A stretch of 64,000 nt of DNA from Nymphaea colorata (GCF_008831285.2 NC_045139.1:32089706-32153705), one strand, 5' to 3'. Counted from the stretch's first letter, positions 1 to 15,965 are shown. Notes: generated by a model from the letters alone, not told the origin. Numbers and translations are program-made.

Positions 1-1949
1 TCAAACACACACAAGCTTAGTCCCCTTGATGTCTCCTTATCTCTCTTCACTTTCTCTTATCAGTTCCTTTGCAGACCTTACTTATATGATATATCACATG
101 AAATGTGCTCCCCTTAATCCTTCCAGAACCTGCTTCGCTTAATCTTTTCATCACTTTGACTTCCTTTTTGACATCAGGTGCAACATTAAAATTTTCTAGA
201 GCTGCATGGATCAATAAGATCACAATTTGCTTCAGGAAACTCAAACTAGTTTGGGTCACTAATATCTCAAACTTCTGAACGTCCCCTGATATTGACAACA
301 TATTGAGCTAGTAACTGGTTTTGGCAGAGTATCTATATTTTCAATTTATTTGCTTCTGATATATGTCCTAGTTATATCATAACATTATTGCAACTATTTG
401 AGAACATTGTTGCAGTATTATCATTATATGTTGTGCAAGCAAAGTTTGTTAAAGGAAAGTCCCTTTTTGTCTTTTGCCTTTTTATCCTGAAAACTTCTAC
501 AACTGTTTTGCAAAGAAACTTTAAAAGCTACACTTTCATGGTTTTTCTCATTTTTATTATTCAGTTTTTAGAGGCTAAGAACGTCCCAATTTTCTGCAAG
601 ATTCTTCTGAGGAAAACCATTTTTGGAAAAAAGTCCGTAGGAAAACTTTGCTGGGATGATGTTAAGGGTATGATTCATAGATTTAGAACCACAAAACAAT
701 TGATTCATCTATGGCAGTTCGAAATATTCAGGACAGTTTGCTATTGATACCTTTGTAGACCTTTTCTCAGGGAGGAAGTTGATGGAAGCCTTGCTGTACA
801 GGTGGATGGTACTTATACCTACTTAGAAATTAGAACAATTTTTCCAAGTATGGGTTACTTCTGGTGTTGGTGGTTGTTTAGTCTTGTGGGAATCTGGCGC
901 GATATATAAAATTAGATTTCTCTTGCATGGAGTGGAAAATGGGGCATCTTGACTTCTAAGCAGATAACTCCTAATGGTTTGCAAGTAGGTTTGTTCACAG
1001 AAGGTAGAAACATCTTGTACTAAGGTGATTATGGCTACAAAAGTGATAACTGATGAGGTTTTCGAAATCACAAAAATGAAAACTTTGCTTGAAACTTTTA
1101 TGATCAGACGCCCAGAAGTAGGTTAGAAGGATTTCAAAATCGCAACTTAAGATTTGATGCCAAAAATTACATAGAGTAGGCTGGGAAATCTATTCTTGTA
1201 AGGGACAAAGGGACATATTGCTGAAGGAAATCAGTGAAATAGATGAAAGATCTCTTATAATCTAAATTGAAGGGGAGAAGGACATTTTTTTGCTTTCGTG
1301 GATGTCATCCAAATATGCGTGCTCAGAGACACACATATATAGCTTTCAGGAAGCTTTTAGGGTGTAAGATTGTATTCATGGATTCATGCCAAGACCCTAG
1401 TATCTTTGTTTTTTGCTTAGGAAAGCACTTATTCTAGATGGGATGCTGCCATGTCCCATATATGTGTGCATGTGTGTATTTATATATACTTTTAGTGAGA
1501 AAGACAAACAGAGAGACAGAGGGCCCATTTTTTTGTGAAAGTCGTGAGAACATATTAATTCTAGGCCATATTAGGTGTATAGACTGGAAACACTATAATC
1601 TTTGCAGTTTTGTTTTTGTAAGTTGATTTCTGCATATTTTGACATTTCATTTGGGCAGTTTGGTTTTCTTGATGAACATTCTTCATTCTTAGTTTTGAAC
1701 TATTGCCTCATTGCAGAACCTAATTTCTGAAACTTGTGTCCCTTGCTGATTGTTTGACTACCTGTCATGAGGTTTGTGAAATTGCTGTCTTTACAGTTGA
1801 GAAAAATGCAACTAGTCTCCATTAGTTGAGAAGTCTAATTAATACAACAACTATCTGGCACTTTTCTTTCTGCAGTTGTAATAATTTGCAGTCTTATGCA
1901 TAGGTATTATCACTTTCTTAAAGAACTTGTTTTTCCCTAAATGCTGTAG
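1..1949. other. Upstream intron or flank of the TFIIF gene, no gene recognised
   Basis: This AT-rich stretch contains only short uninterrupted frames. Nothing matches the N-terminal part of TFIIF beta, so the missing 5' exons probably lie before the window. The longest frames, about 388-747 (+) and 47-301 (-), show no family motif I recognise. The acceptor of the first recognised exon lies at the right edge, with its AG at 1948-1949. Confidence 0.5.
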
Positions 1950-4133
1950 GACGGGTTTCAGTGGAAGGGAAGGTGGAACACAAATTTGATATGAAGCCAA
2001 ATAATGAAAATATTGAGGAATATCGAAGATTGTGCAGGGAAAGGACAAACAAATCCAAGATAAAAGTTAGACAAGTTCAGGTGTGCATCTTATTTTTTCA
2101 GTTGTTTCGGTTGACAATTTTCCCCTTCTTTTTTCTGGATACTGATCAAATTCTACTTTTACCTTGAAGGTGATCGATAATGATCGTGGAGTACATATGA
2201 GGCCCATGCCTGGAATGGTTGGCTTGCTTGGCTCGAATTCAAAGGCATTTACTTCACGCCTTGTGCTATGGGAGTTTTATCCATTTGCTTTCCTTTTGAC
2301 GAAGTTGGAAGATACTGCTCGCTTAGGATGTAGTTAATGCAGTGTTCTCTATAACTGTGATGTAAGCTGTATTACATTGTATTATAGAAACTTCTTTTCT
2401 GTTTTGGTCCTTGTGGCCTGGATAGTCTCAATCAAATGTGCTGTTTTTTTTTTTCTGGTTGGTGGATAGGGAACTGAGGGTATAATTATATTATTATACA
2501 GAGTTCAGCAGTTTTTACCTTCTTTTGTTGACACAAGCCTCTTAAGTTTTTCATTCTTTTGGTCACTGGATATCACCTCTCAGCAGTGATCCTGTTTCTG
2601 AACCCAGGATAAGAAGAAAACTGCTCCAGTGAAGGGTCAGGACATGAAAAGAACACGTAGGGATCGTGGTGAACTGGAAGATATCATGTTCAAGCTTTTT
2701 GAAAGACAGCCAAATTGGACTTTAAAGCAGCTTGTGCAAGAGACAGACCAGCCTGCGGTATTGCTCTTGATCTTAAATTATAGTATCTTCAGCTTTTCTT
2801 TTACCAACTTGCTTTTCTGATGGGAATTACAGAATTTAATGAGTGGAAAAACAAATTTAAATTATCATTGGAATTACAGTGTAATTGTAGTGGAAATGGG
2901 GAATTTGGGTTCCTTGAGGATGGCTAGTTCCTTTTGCTTTCTCAGAGGTTTGCCAAAGCCACAGACAAATATTTCTGTCTTTTTACAGAATGTTGCCAGT
3001 CGCTATCGCTAGCATTTCTTTATAGCTCTTGCATACTTGTGCCTCTGCACAAACACACGCACTCGCACACACACACATAAGGGCACACATATCTGGTGTT
3101 CTTTTAGCAGTTCTAGGTGGTGGCATTAGACAAATCTCATATGTCCAATCAGTATGAATGTTGATGTTATGTTGTGTGGTCCAAATAATAAGATTTTGCT
3201 GGATTGTTATCTTTCTTTGTGATATTGAACCTCATTGCCAATCTCTATAGCTTGTTCATGATTGTACCCATCAGCTTGTTGACAATGACGTGGGTGTCCT
3301 TGATGTCGACGAACACTTGACACCCTTGTAAGTGTGCATTATACTCTTGTAAGTGTTTGGTTATGAAGAAGAAACCCAAGGCACAAATTTTTGTCAGGGT
3401 TCTGGTAGGAAAAAAAAAAAAGGTTTGCATTATGCTAATCATACATTATTGCAGTTGAAGACATGAAATCTGGGAATGGACCTCCTACGTGAACATGTAA
3501 AAGTTAAATAGAACCATTAAACCTATTGCCTCCCAAAGGAAATTCTATAGTCTGTGCCTATGTCTTGTTGACGTGATTTTTATTTACAAAACCACACACA
3601 GATATGTGTGTATTGGGGGGAGAGAGAATTATGCAGTGAAATGTGAAACACTCGGCATCGTCAAGATTTAAGATAATTGGGTTTTGGATGAGATATTGAA
3701 GAAATTATTGGGGTTGGGAATCATTGTAGAAACTGAGTAAATGGATGTCATATTCAAGATTTTGTATTTGCCAACAAGTTTCTATAATCAGAATCATGTC
3801 AAATACTTAACCGAATGCATGATAAGGGGAAAATTGTTGTGCCCCTGAAAAGATCAATCTTTAATTCATTGTCATTGTGTGCTGGAGCAACTCGTCATGG
3901 TTAAGTGTGTGGAAACGGACCTATAGGAAATGGTAGTAACTGTAGGCCTTAATTGTGTTAACAGCTTGTTGCTTGATTGACACTGCTAATTCTCTGTTTT
4001 GAACCCGTTTCAGCAATTCTTGAAGGAGATCCTCAATGAACTGTGCGTTTATAACAAGCGAGGAACAAACCAGGGAACTTATGAGCTTAAGCCAGAATAT
4101 AAAAAATCTGCTGAGGAGGTTGATGCTGATTAG
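1950..4133 (+). CDS. General transcription factor IIF small subunit (RAP30/TFIIF beta), 3' four exons
   Basis: TFIIF binds RNA polymerase II and helps recruit it to promoters; this is its small subunit. Exons: 1950-2080, 2170-2244 (or to 2262), 2608-2757 and 4014-4133 (stop TAG 4131-4133). Family blocks seen in order are VEGKVEHKFDMKP, CRERTNKSKIKVRQVQV, DNDRGVHMRPMPGM, KRTRRDRGELEDIMFKLFER, NWTLKQLVQETDQP and ILNELCVYNKRG. The last part is the C-terminal winged-helix domain. Exon phases join cleanly. The N-terminal dimerisation region is not in the window. Exon 2 has an ambiguous donor: a GC donor at 2245 gives SNSK followed by DKKK, while a GT donor at 2263 adds six residues. The last exon is duplicated as a dead fragment at 15966-16083. 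About 150 bp of probable 3' UTR follow the stop. Confidence 0.93.
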
Positions 4134-5294
4134 ATTCCCTTGCAGATGAAAGATGAGAAGTGAGGCTAGTAGGATGCCTTCTGCATTGAGCATGAAGGCG
4201 GAATCTTTGCTTTGCCTTCTGCTGAGTGTACTTGAGAATGTAGAATGTAAACGATGTCAGGAAAATTAAAGGTTGTTCGCGTCTGTTGGTATGAAAATCT
4301 TGATATGTTTTGCTAATGCAAAGACTGTACTGGTTATGTTGGTCGGAAATAGATAAAAAATTGTTGCTGTTTCAAGGCATTTCAACCTTTTGTACTGCTA
4401 CTAGTGGCATGAGCTTCCTGCTGTTTCCAATAAGCAGATAATAACGTACTTGGAAACGCTATGATGCGGTCTTGGTGGTCGTCATGCCTGGCTCATTGAT
4501 TATCCAAGGCAGGACAGCAAGCATGTTCACCTACGCAAGCTGTTGTTCTGGAACTTAGATGCTACTGTCGTTGCACGTGAATTTTTTCCTGCTTGCTAGT
4601 AATTCACACAAACCATGTAGCAGCATCACATCTCTAGCTGGAAGTTGAGTTATGGGACACATAAAGTTTAAGGTATATATTCTCTCGTGCAGTGTATGTA
4701 GGCAATCATGGGAATTTATTCGGTGTGCACAAGAGTGATTATGCTCCTCTTTTGACTTTTGATATGGTTTTGATTATATAGAAACGCATTGTTTTGATCA
4801 GCATCTGTAGCTAATTATTAGTAACGAGGAATTCATATCAGGTATGAAGTAAGAAACTTGGTTTTGATCTGCACTTGTTAATTATTCAAAATTTCTCATG
4901 CTTGTGACCTTTGTGGATTTCAATAATCCTCCAAATGCTGATTCTAGGTTGTAGACCTGCCTACGCATTCCTTTGTTCTCGGATTAAGGAACAACTGGTA
5001 TCCTTACGCCATCCACAGATGGAACTTTCAGCGACTTTCCAGTTTCTTGTGCTGAACTGTTTAAGACCATGTTTTCTAAATAAGAGCAGATTTCTGGTGA
5101 CCATTTCCTCATAGAATGTGAAACAAACGGGCCATACAGGAAACCGGTTGCCCATGTGAGACTAAGGATGATCTATGGATCATTTTCCCTCATTAATTTG
5201 CTCTGACGTCCAACAGGATAAGGGGCAGACGTTATATTTTCGGATTTGAAAGTCTCAGCGATCGCAAGTCACATCAGTCGCCAAATTCAAGATC

Positions 5295-6468
5295 AACAAG
5301 CATACCCAAAATGTCTTGATCTTGCTTAATTGGATTCAAGTATAAATTACAACAGCAAGCCAAGACTCGGATCTGAATCAGGTATATCATAGTGGTTTCG
5401 GCTCAGTTGAGAGTTCCGTGATAAAGTCTCTTGACTTGTAACTGAATGAAGGGCTCGGAACAATCTGATTGGATGCATCATTTGTTTATCAAATCCACCG
5501 AAAGAAAGATTTGGATTCTACCAGTCCATTGTATTTGAACTAACTATATCCGTGCTGAATAAGAAATTTGCAGTATTGAACAATTACCTGATTTTGTAAC
5601 TAACAATTTATGAAGATTAAAGGTTTGAAGTGAAACTATCTTAACCTTAGAAAGAAAAATGTTGGCTGCAATTTTTTTGACAATATAAAAAGTTTACAAT
5701 GTGGTTTTACTATCGGTAACTGTTTAAGTGTTCTTCTGAAAATTTCCCCAATAAGTAAATAAGTACAGAAAAGTATTCTGACATTTGGGCTCTACACGTA
5801 ATAAGAAGCAGATCGGAAGGATAAGAAAATTCACCTGCTTTTACAGGTTCAAACAGGGATCGGGTTCTTCTCGTCGTATTTTGCCGTCCTTTCCCATCCT
5901 CGTTATTATCGACGTTGGTCCTGACACGAACCCTCTCACAACCAGAGAGTTTCGCATTCTTGTTCTTGGGCAACGACCATTCTTCCCGGTGGTGCTGACC
6001 CGAAGCTTAACCCCTGTACTCTCATCCTCTTGACGACGTTACTACATCTCTCTCTTCCGAAGCTCCCACCTGTTTGCTAGTTGCTACCAATGTTAGCTCT
6101 CTCTCTCTCTCTCTCTCACCCACACTCGCACACACACACACACACAAGGTCAGGTGGTATGCTTGTTCTTGGGCAGCGACCTTTCTTCCCGGTGGTGCAG
6201 ACACGAAACTTTAACCCTTGGACTCTCATCTTCTTGTTGATGTTACTACATCTCTCTGTTCCGAAGCACCCACCTGTTTGCTACCAAGGTTAGCTCTCTC
6301 TCTCTCTCTCACACACACACAAGGTCATTCGTGCTTCTGGTATTCTCTTTTGTACCATTTGGATGAAAACGGGTATCCGTTGTTCAAATTTAAGTAGTTT
6401 TATTCCTTGAATGCTAGTTGTTTGTCGGTTTATGCGAAAATGGCGTCGTCTGTGGTGTCTTCTTCCTA
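5295..6468 (+). pseudogene. Orphan promoter and 5' leader of a deleted PMT copy
   Basis: This stretch matches the sequence just upstream of the intact PMT gene (21055-22205). The match includes the leader intron donor context ACCAAGGTTAGCTC and the following CT-rich tract. It ends near 6468, before the position of the intron acceptor in copy B. The next homologous base pairs with sequence downstream of PMT (about 27840). No PMT coding sequence is present here. The leader itself carries an internal duplication (about 5945-6120 and 6168-6330), each copy ending in CT and CA microsatellites. Confidence 0.75.
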
Positions 6469-6840
6469 AAACTTGTCCAATGTCCAAAGCAAAAGCAACA
6501 TTTGAATATGTCCAACGTCAAATCACATTCTACCAATAATCTTCACAGTATCGGAGAATGGGTCCGAATGACTCTCTGGTTTGTATCCACACAATTGAAA
6601 TTTCAGTTACCTATGACAAAGCGTGTGGTTTGCAAGACTGTCTGTGCAACAACCTTTTTTTTCTTAATTCATCAAACACGTAAAGTGTTTTACATGTACC
6701 TTTTTCATCACAGAAATAAGTATAACTGAGCTTCTGTTATTTGTATTAACAGTTGATGTCTGCACCTTGCAACCTTGCAAGCACAAGCTTATGGGCTTTT
6801 CTGAATGTTACAAGTTCAAGCTTCTTCACAGGCACTGTTA

Positions 6841-8443
6841 CTATATATACTGTGGAAGAAAGTACTCTGAGGGCCTCAAACTGTCATGAATCAAAGTTAT
6901 CATCCAATATATTTCTGCTGTCCTGCAATGGGATCTGTCTCCTACTATGAATTCATGAACAGATCCATCGATTTCGATTGTGCTACTTCCTGAAGATCTG
7001 GTGACCTCAGAGTCCTCCATCCATCTCCTTACGCCAAAAGCAGCTTCTCTGTTACCAAGCATCGTCAGCACATTGGACAAAGTCACATATCGACCTTTAT
7101 CCTCCGGAATCAACTCGATAATTTCCTCTGCAATATGCAGTCCCATCTTGTGATATCCATGAATCAGGCAACCATGCAACAAGGCTCCCAATACAGAAAT
7201 ATCCGGGGCAAATGGCATTCTCTCTAGTAAGTTGTGAGCCTCTGCTAGATACCCTCTACGAGACAGAATATCAGTCATGCATCCATAGTGTTCTGCCCTT
7301 GGTTCTATCTTATACATCCTTCTCATAATCAGCAAGCATCTCCAACCATCGTCAACCATACCTGCGTGGCTACAGCCCATAAGGACACCCATGAATGTAA
7401 TCCTATCAGGCTGCAAGCCTAACTTGATCATCTGTGAGAAGAGTGACAGTGAACAAGTCCGACATCCATGTACAGCAAAGCCTGTGATCATGGCATTCCA
7501 TGATTCTAGGTTCTTCGATTCACTATTTACAAATAATTGTATGCAAAATCCAATCTACCACATCTAGCATACATGTGAACAAGAGCATTTTCCAGTGTCA
7601 CAGAGCCTTCGATTTTCGCTCTCTCAATAAAAGCGTGTAGCCACTTTCCTTGAGCAAGAGAACCCAGCTCTGAGCAGGCCGAAAGCACCGCAACACGTTG
7701 ACATAGTTAGGTCTCGGACTCTCACCTTAAGGAGCATCATCCTGCGAAAGAGCTCAAGAGCATCTGAAGCTGACCCACATTCGACCCCGATACCATAGCA
7801 TTCCAAGCCACAACATCTCTCGTTGGCATTGGAACAAACACTTCCCATGCACCCTCGACGTCGCCATTCTCCACGTAACCAGACAACATTGGTGTCCTCG
7901 TGGCCGTGTCCTTCTCAGTAATTCCATCAAATACTCCGCGTGCAGCACGAAGATAGCCGCACCCGGAGTACATTCCGATCAAGGCACTGCCCACAAACGG
8001 GTCGCAACCAAAACCGGAGATTATGATCTGTGCGTGGACGGCCACGCCTTCCACAAAAGCAGAGCCCATGGAAGAGCAAGCCTTGACCACAGAAGTGAAC
8101 ACATGCTTGTCAGGGATGAAACCATGGGCCAGCATTTGATGGTAGAGTAGAAGAGCGTGATCTTGGCCTCAGAGGGAGGCTCTAATGGCGGCATTCTACG
8201 TGCTCGGATGCGGAGCCTCTTGCTCCACAGGGAAGCGTGGCTGGTTGGCACAGTTCGCGAAGGAAGCCAAGAGCTTGGCTGCATCGCTGGACCCTGCAGC
8301 GGCCCTGAGCTGTGAATGGATGTGTTTGGGCTGTTGTACGCTATGGCGGAAGTGGAAGTGACTGGTGTCGGCCAAAAGGGACTGAGTGGCGATGAAGGTG
8401 CCGCTGGGGAGGATGCCGCTGCATCCGGCGACAAAGATATCAT
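6841..8443 (-). pseudogene. E-class PPR pseudogene (copy A of the gene at 28138-29730)
   Basis: This reads as the same protein as the intact copy B gene but is spread over different frames. The start ATG (8443) and the stop (6841) are both conserved. The frame is kept over about 8443-8020, 8135-7740, 7848-7624 and 7491-6841, which needs at least three frameshifts. One is a small deletion near 7530 where copy B reads ACAAACAAATTG. Another disturbed stretch lies at about 7685-7730, and a 2-bp loss lies near 7785. Several substitutions also change conserved PPR residues. The C-terminal E/E+ part (7491-6841) is still one long open frame, so a short protein cannot be fully excluded, but the gene looks dead. 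Confidence 0.88.
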
Positions 8444-8638
8444 CTTTGACGCATGGACGCATGATTGGAACAGGTGTCATTGAAGTCGACCTGAACCAGA
8501 AGATTCTCATCAAATGGGTGTCAAGGTAACCCATTCCATTGGCGGTTCGATGGTGGGAACCCATCCTTTTCTCCTGTTTACGATTTCTCTTTCTACGATG
8601 GTTTTACCATACACCATTTAACTTGAAAATTCAAAATC

Positions 8639-8672
<34 letters not shown>

Positions 8673-9816
8673 TTTTTTTAGTCAATTTTATACATTTTTT
8701 CCTTTTTCTTTCAAAAATAAATGTGATAATCTTTGCCGCTTTTATACATTTTTCTTCTAAATGATGTTTTGATATGCTTTCTTGGTTGAGCTTGGGAAAA
8801 GAGTACCAACAGCCTTGGGATTTGATTCCAAGTGATTGCATGGAATCAATACCTTTTCTCAGAAACGTCATGAATCACATTCTTGAAGTTCCATCGGCTA
8901 AGTAAAGATTATTTTAAAGTATTTGTCCTCTATGCTTTAGATGAGGTGTATTTTCAGCACAGAATTTCTGAAGAACAAAAGCGTCACTGGAGAAAATCAC
9001 AATCACCACGCATTTGAACAAGTGTCATCAGAATCGAATCAGTGCAGTGGCCGATATAACAGTGCCATGTGACATAATTCGACTTTCTTTTAAATATTTT
9101 GCATTTTCTTAGTTATATATGTTTTCATCTAAAAAAAATACTTTCTAAATAATTTTTACCATTCCCAACCAATTCAGTTGAATTGATGGATCTCTAAGGA
9201 CAGCGAATCGCAGCTACATGCCTGAAGCCATGAGGCTCTGATCATCTTTGGTTTCTTACAAAGACTAGCTGCACCCATGTTACTCAGATTAGATACTGAA
9301 TTTATATCCAGGTAACATTCATCTGAATTTGGGCTAACAGTGGATCTACACACGGTAAGAGCGTTTACACCCAAGAGATGGATTGGAATCTCTGCATAAG
9401 TTCAGGAATGGAACTCCAATGGAATGTCCAATTTGAGAGTCGATGTATGGCCCAGAGTGATTAAACTGTGTTGTGTGAAATTTGAAAATTCATGATCTTG
9501 GAGAACTTAATAAACCAAAGCAGGTGTTCTGAATCTTGGCTCTGGATTCTGAACCAACCTCACTGGTACTCTTAAGCTGAGTTCTACTAAATTCAAATGT
9601 CAATCCTTTATTTTGGTAGTGATGGCTGAAGATATAACAAGATTTATGTGAAGCTGCCAGTCTGCAGAATACCCTGCATTACAAGAGCTGCAATTTCTCG
9701 GCAAATGAAATGCGTGTTGTTAAGAACATGATTCAACAAATATAATGTGCAGCCACATGTTATGATCCAACGCATATGGTGAAGATGACTCCCCATTGAA
9801 CAGCATATACAGATTT
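8444..9816. other. Intergenic region between the PPR pseudogene and the CDPK
   Basis: No gene is seen. It holds a (TA)n microsatellite at about 8642-8670. A T-rich block at 8681-8765 matches 30655-30740 and marks the far end of the duplication. The rest is AT-rich unique-looking sequence and the probable 3' UTR of the CDPK just above 9816. Confidence 0.5.
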
Positions 9817-13111
<3,295 letters not shown>

Positions 13112-15604
13112 CTCCTGTCAGAACAAATATTTTTGCTGAACTGTTGATGGATTGAGGAGAATTCGTTTCAGAGGTTGAACTCAGAAGGATGAAGGAGACA
13201 CGGTTTGGTCTTATATTCGATGGTGGGGGTGCAAAATAACGAAGTATGGAGCAAGGAAGGAAGGAAGATGGGTGGACTGCTTCTGATGCTTCAAGTTTAA
13301 GCAGAACCACCACTCTGTAAAGCAAACAACTGGCTCTACTTTGCAAATGGATTCCTTGCTTAGTTGCTTTGCTCCCAATGAGAGAGGTATCCTTCCTCGT
13401 GGCCCGTTACTTGTAGTGAACGAACGCAAATTCTTATTCCTAAAACACGAGGTTGTCTCCTTGGAACTTCTTCTTTTGTAATCGGTGATTCGGTATTTTG
13501 CATGTACTCCAATAATATGACCTTAAAGTATAAGAGTAAGAATAAAATATTGTTTCCACAATATTGTCCATGGTTTTCGAAAGTTCGAGTTAACATTTCA
13601 CTTTGTTTGGGATGAAGATGCTTGAATATTTAACTCTTTGAATCTTGTCCTAACAAAGTTTACATCCCCTACGTGGCAATGCATGGAAATCATTTCATGT
13701 TCATTGCCAACATCGCACACAAACAGTCAAATCAATGGCATCGACTGTCGAGCTAAAAATTTTTAATTAAGGAGCACCATTAATTGTAGCGGTAAAGCCA
13801 AAAATTTCTAATTAAAGAACACCATTACTTTTAATTAATTACTGCTGAGTCTATATTTCTTTATTTTTTTCAATTCTAATGGAAGTTTTATACTTAAACT
13901 AATCTATATTTTATCTAGTCTTGACTGAAAAAGGTCCTTCCCACGTTTTCCATTGCTGCCCATTGTCTCTGTTAGATATAGTTGTGAAAGAAATCCAACT
14001 TTTACATAAAATTTGTTCTGCATATTACATAACTTTTTAGCACATGGTTAAGCAGTAAAGGGCATTGATAAAGAAAAACATATTTAACTAAAAGGCAAAG
14101 GCATTGGTTGAGAAATAGCACTTCTTTCTCATGTTTTCCATTACTTTCCTTTTTCTTTTCCATTTTTGAGTGAGTGGTTATTTTTTCACAGCTAGGAATG
14201 GTTAAAGTTGATAAGAAGATTCATATTTAGCTAGAATTTTTTTTACCATATTGCACAACTTTTCAGATGGTTATGCAGTCTAAGGCACTAACAAAGATAT
14301 CATAAGGAGATTGGTGAGAAAGAAACGTTTTGTTTTTAATGAAATGGAGCATTTGAGTCATGTAAGGAGAAAAGTTGTCATCCTTTTACATGCGTTTAAC
14401 ACATATTTCATATGTTGGCCACCAGCAATCAATAAGATTTCCATAGCAAGGCGTCACCTTTTGATATTTGCAGTAGTCAGATATTTTTAATAGACATTCT
14501 CAATTTACGCTCCGGTTTTGTTTGATAGCTTCGGATCTGATGTCACTAATCTCAATTGAGATTTATCGTCCAACTCCATCCCTTATCTAAGCATAATAGA
14601 TCCACAGCTAGTACAATTTATAATAGTGTGGATCTCAAATCCAAGGCTATCAAGCAGAGTCTTCCTTGAACTAAGCTCTACCACAAAAGCAAATCGCATA
14701 AGTGGTGGAGCTAGGAATTTTCCATGAGAGAGCTGAATTATAGTTTCAAAATTTTGGCAGTAGCAGAAATATCATTTTTCAAAATTTTTATATAAAATAA
14801 ATGATTTTTTTTAATTTTACATGTAATTTATTATAAAAAATTTGAAGTGGGAGCGAGGGCTGCGGCCCCCTGGCTAACATCTTCACTGCAAACATTTTCT
14901 AAGATTGTCTCAAGTTGAAGAGAAGGCTTAACCTGTCACAAAATGTCAGGAAAAGAGCTTGGTCCATATTAGATTAGAAAATTTTCCAGTTCCAAACCTT
15001 GATGTTACCAAATTCACTGCTCCAAAATATGCTTATTCATTGATGTGTCGTCTTCTGTGATCAATGTTAATTTAATTAGGCAATGATTGATGCAACTCTG
15101 GAAAGGCAAATGCATGTGTAAAGTCTTGACCAAATCATGGGTTGTAAAGTTGCCAAGCAAGGAAGGTATCTTTCTCTTTTTGTTAGTGCTTTTCTCATGC
15201 ATATCATAAAGGAATATGTATACATCTTCTTCTTCTTTTCAAACTAAGAAAAAGACTTGGATCAGATGGAGCTCACCAGCAAGCCTTCAATCGATCAAGG
15301 ACTCAAGATCATTGAAAGTAGATTGGTAGCCTTTCCTTGGTAACAGTTTCTTTTGAACAGAGAGATAGAGAGAGAAGTACTTGCAAAGCGACTCGAAGTC
15401 TTCCCCAAATTAAGAACATCAGCACAAAAGTCACAATCCAGTAGGCTGTAGAGGCCATTTGGCAGTGAAAACAGTAATAAACTGTTTCATTATTCTGTGG
15501 CAGATTCATGAAACATGATTCTATCAATCTGCATCAATCTTTAGAGCAAATCTATGGAATAGTAATAAACTGTTACTGCTACCAAACATCCTCTTAATTG
15601 CGTT
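13112..15604. other. CDPK 5' leader and promoter side, then a gene-free stretch
   Basis: Bases 13112 to about 13350 should hold the 5' UTR of the minus-strand CDPK. The rest is AT-rich without a convincing coding frame. An imperfect repeated unit around 13752-13850 contains AAAATTT(T/C)TAATTAA and GAACACCATTA-like words. A MITE-like element lies at 14703-14877. The duplication junction falls close to 15605. Confidence 0.45.
14703..14877 (+). mobile_element. MITE-like element (GGAGC family), 3' end shortened
   Basis: This resembles the elements at 16860-17023 and 17622-17814. It has a GTGGAGCTAG start, a TTTCCATGAGAG segment, the core AAATATCATTTTTCAAAATTTTTATATA, an ACATGTAATTT segment, and a GGGC-rich end with GGCCCCCTGGCTA. 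The final terminal-repeat bases seen in the related copies are missing. Confidence 0.5.
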
Positions 15605-15667
15605 GCAGCAACTTGTCATGGTCAAGTGATAGACTTATTATTGTTCTTCATTGTGTTTACAGTTTGT

Positions 15668-15913
15668 CCCATGCTTTCTTCTTCTTCTTATTTTCTGTTC
15701 TCAAGCGTAAGTGGTGTTTTTTTAGAGGCTACTGCTACTGCCCCTCCTGTGCTTACCACATTTTTAGGGTTTATAAAGCTTGTTTCAGGATCTATTACAG
15801 TTCAAAGGAAGAGCGCAATGGAATGTAATGGCGACCACCCCAGGATTTGAATCCAAGTCAGTAAAACGAGGTGGATCACCTTGGCACCCGGTGCGCTACA
15901 ATTCCTTGGGGTT
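15668..15913 (-). mobile_element. tRNA-derived SINE candidate
   Basis: Read on the minus strand, the 5' part looks like a Pol III internal promoter. An A-box-like TGTAGCGCACCGGG lies at about 15900-15887, and a B-box-like GGATTCAAATCC at 15854-15843. A tRNA-unrelated body follows, ending in AATAAGAAGAAGAAGAAAG. Copy A of the duplication (around 3960-3975) shows the empty site. The insert is flanked by AGTTTGT (15661-15667) and AGCTTGC (15914-15920), a decayed 7-bp target duplication. Confidence 0.6.
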
Positions 15914-15965
15914 AGCTTGCCGCTTGCTTGGCACTGCTAGTTCCTTTGTTTTGAACCTCATTCCG

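Larger units (their letters stand above)
3885..8765. repeat. Segmental duplication, copy A
   Basis: Three collinear blocks match copy B by eye: 3885-4935 with 15605-16410, 5295-6468 with 21055-22205, and 6480-8765 with 27840-30740. The order is TFIIF last intron, exon and 3' flank; then the PMT leader; then the PPR gene. Copy A lacks the roughly 5.6 kb that holds the PMT coding region in copy B. It also has about 470 bp (around 4190-4665) that copy B lacks. Confidence 0.85.

Noticed and set aside
388-747. 119-codon frame upstream of TFIIF
   Set aside because: No similarity to TFIIF or any family I recognise; it lies in probable intron sequence.
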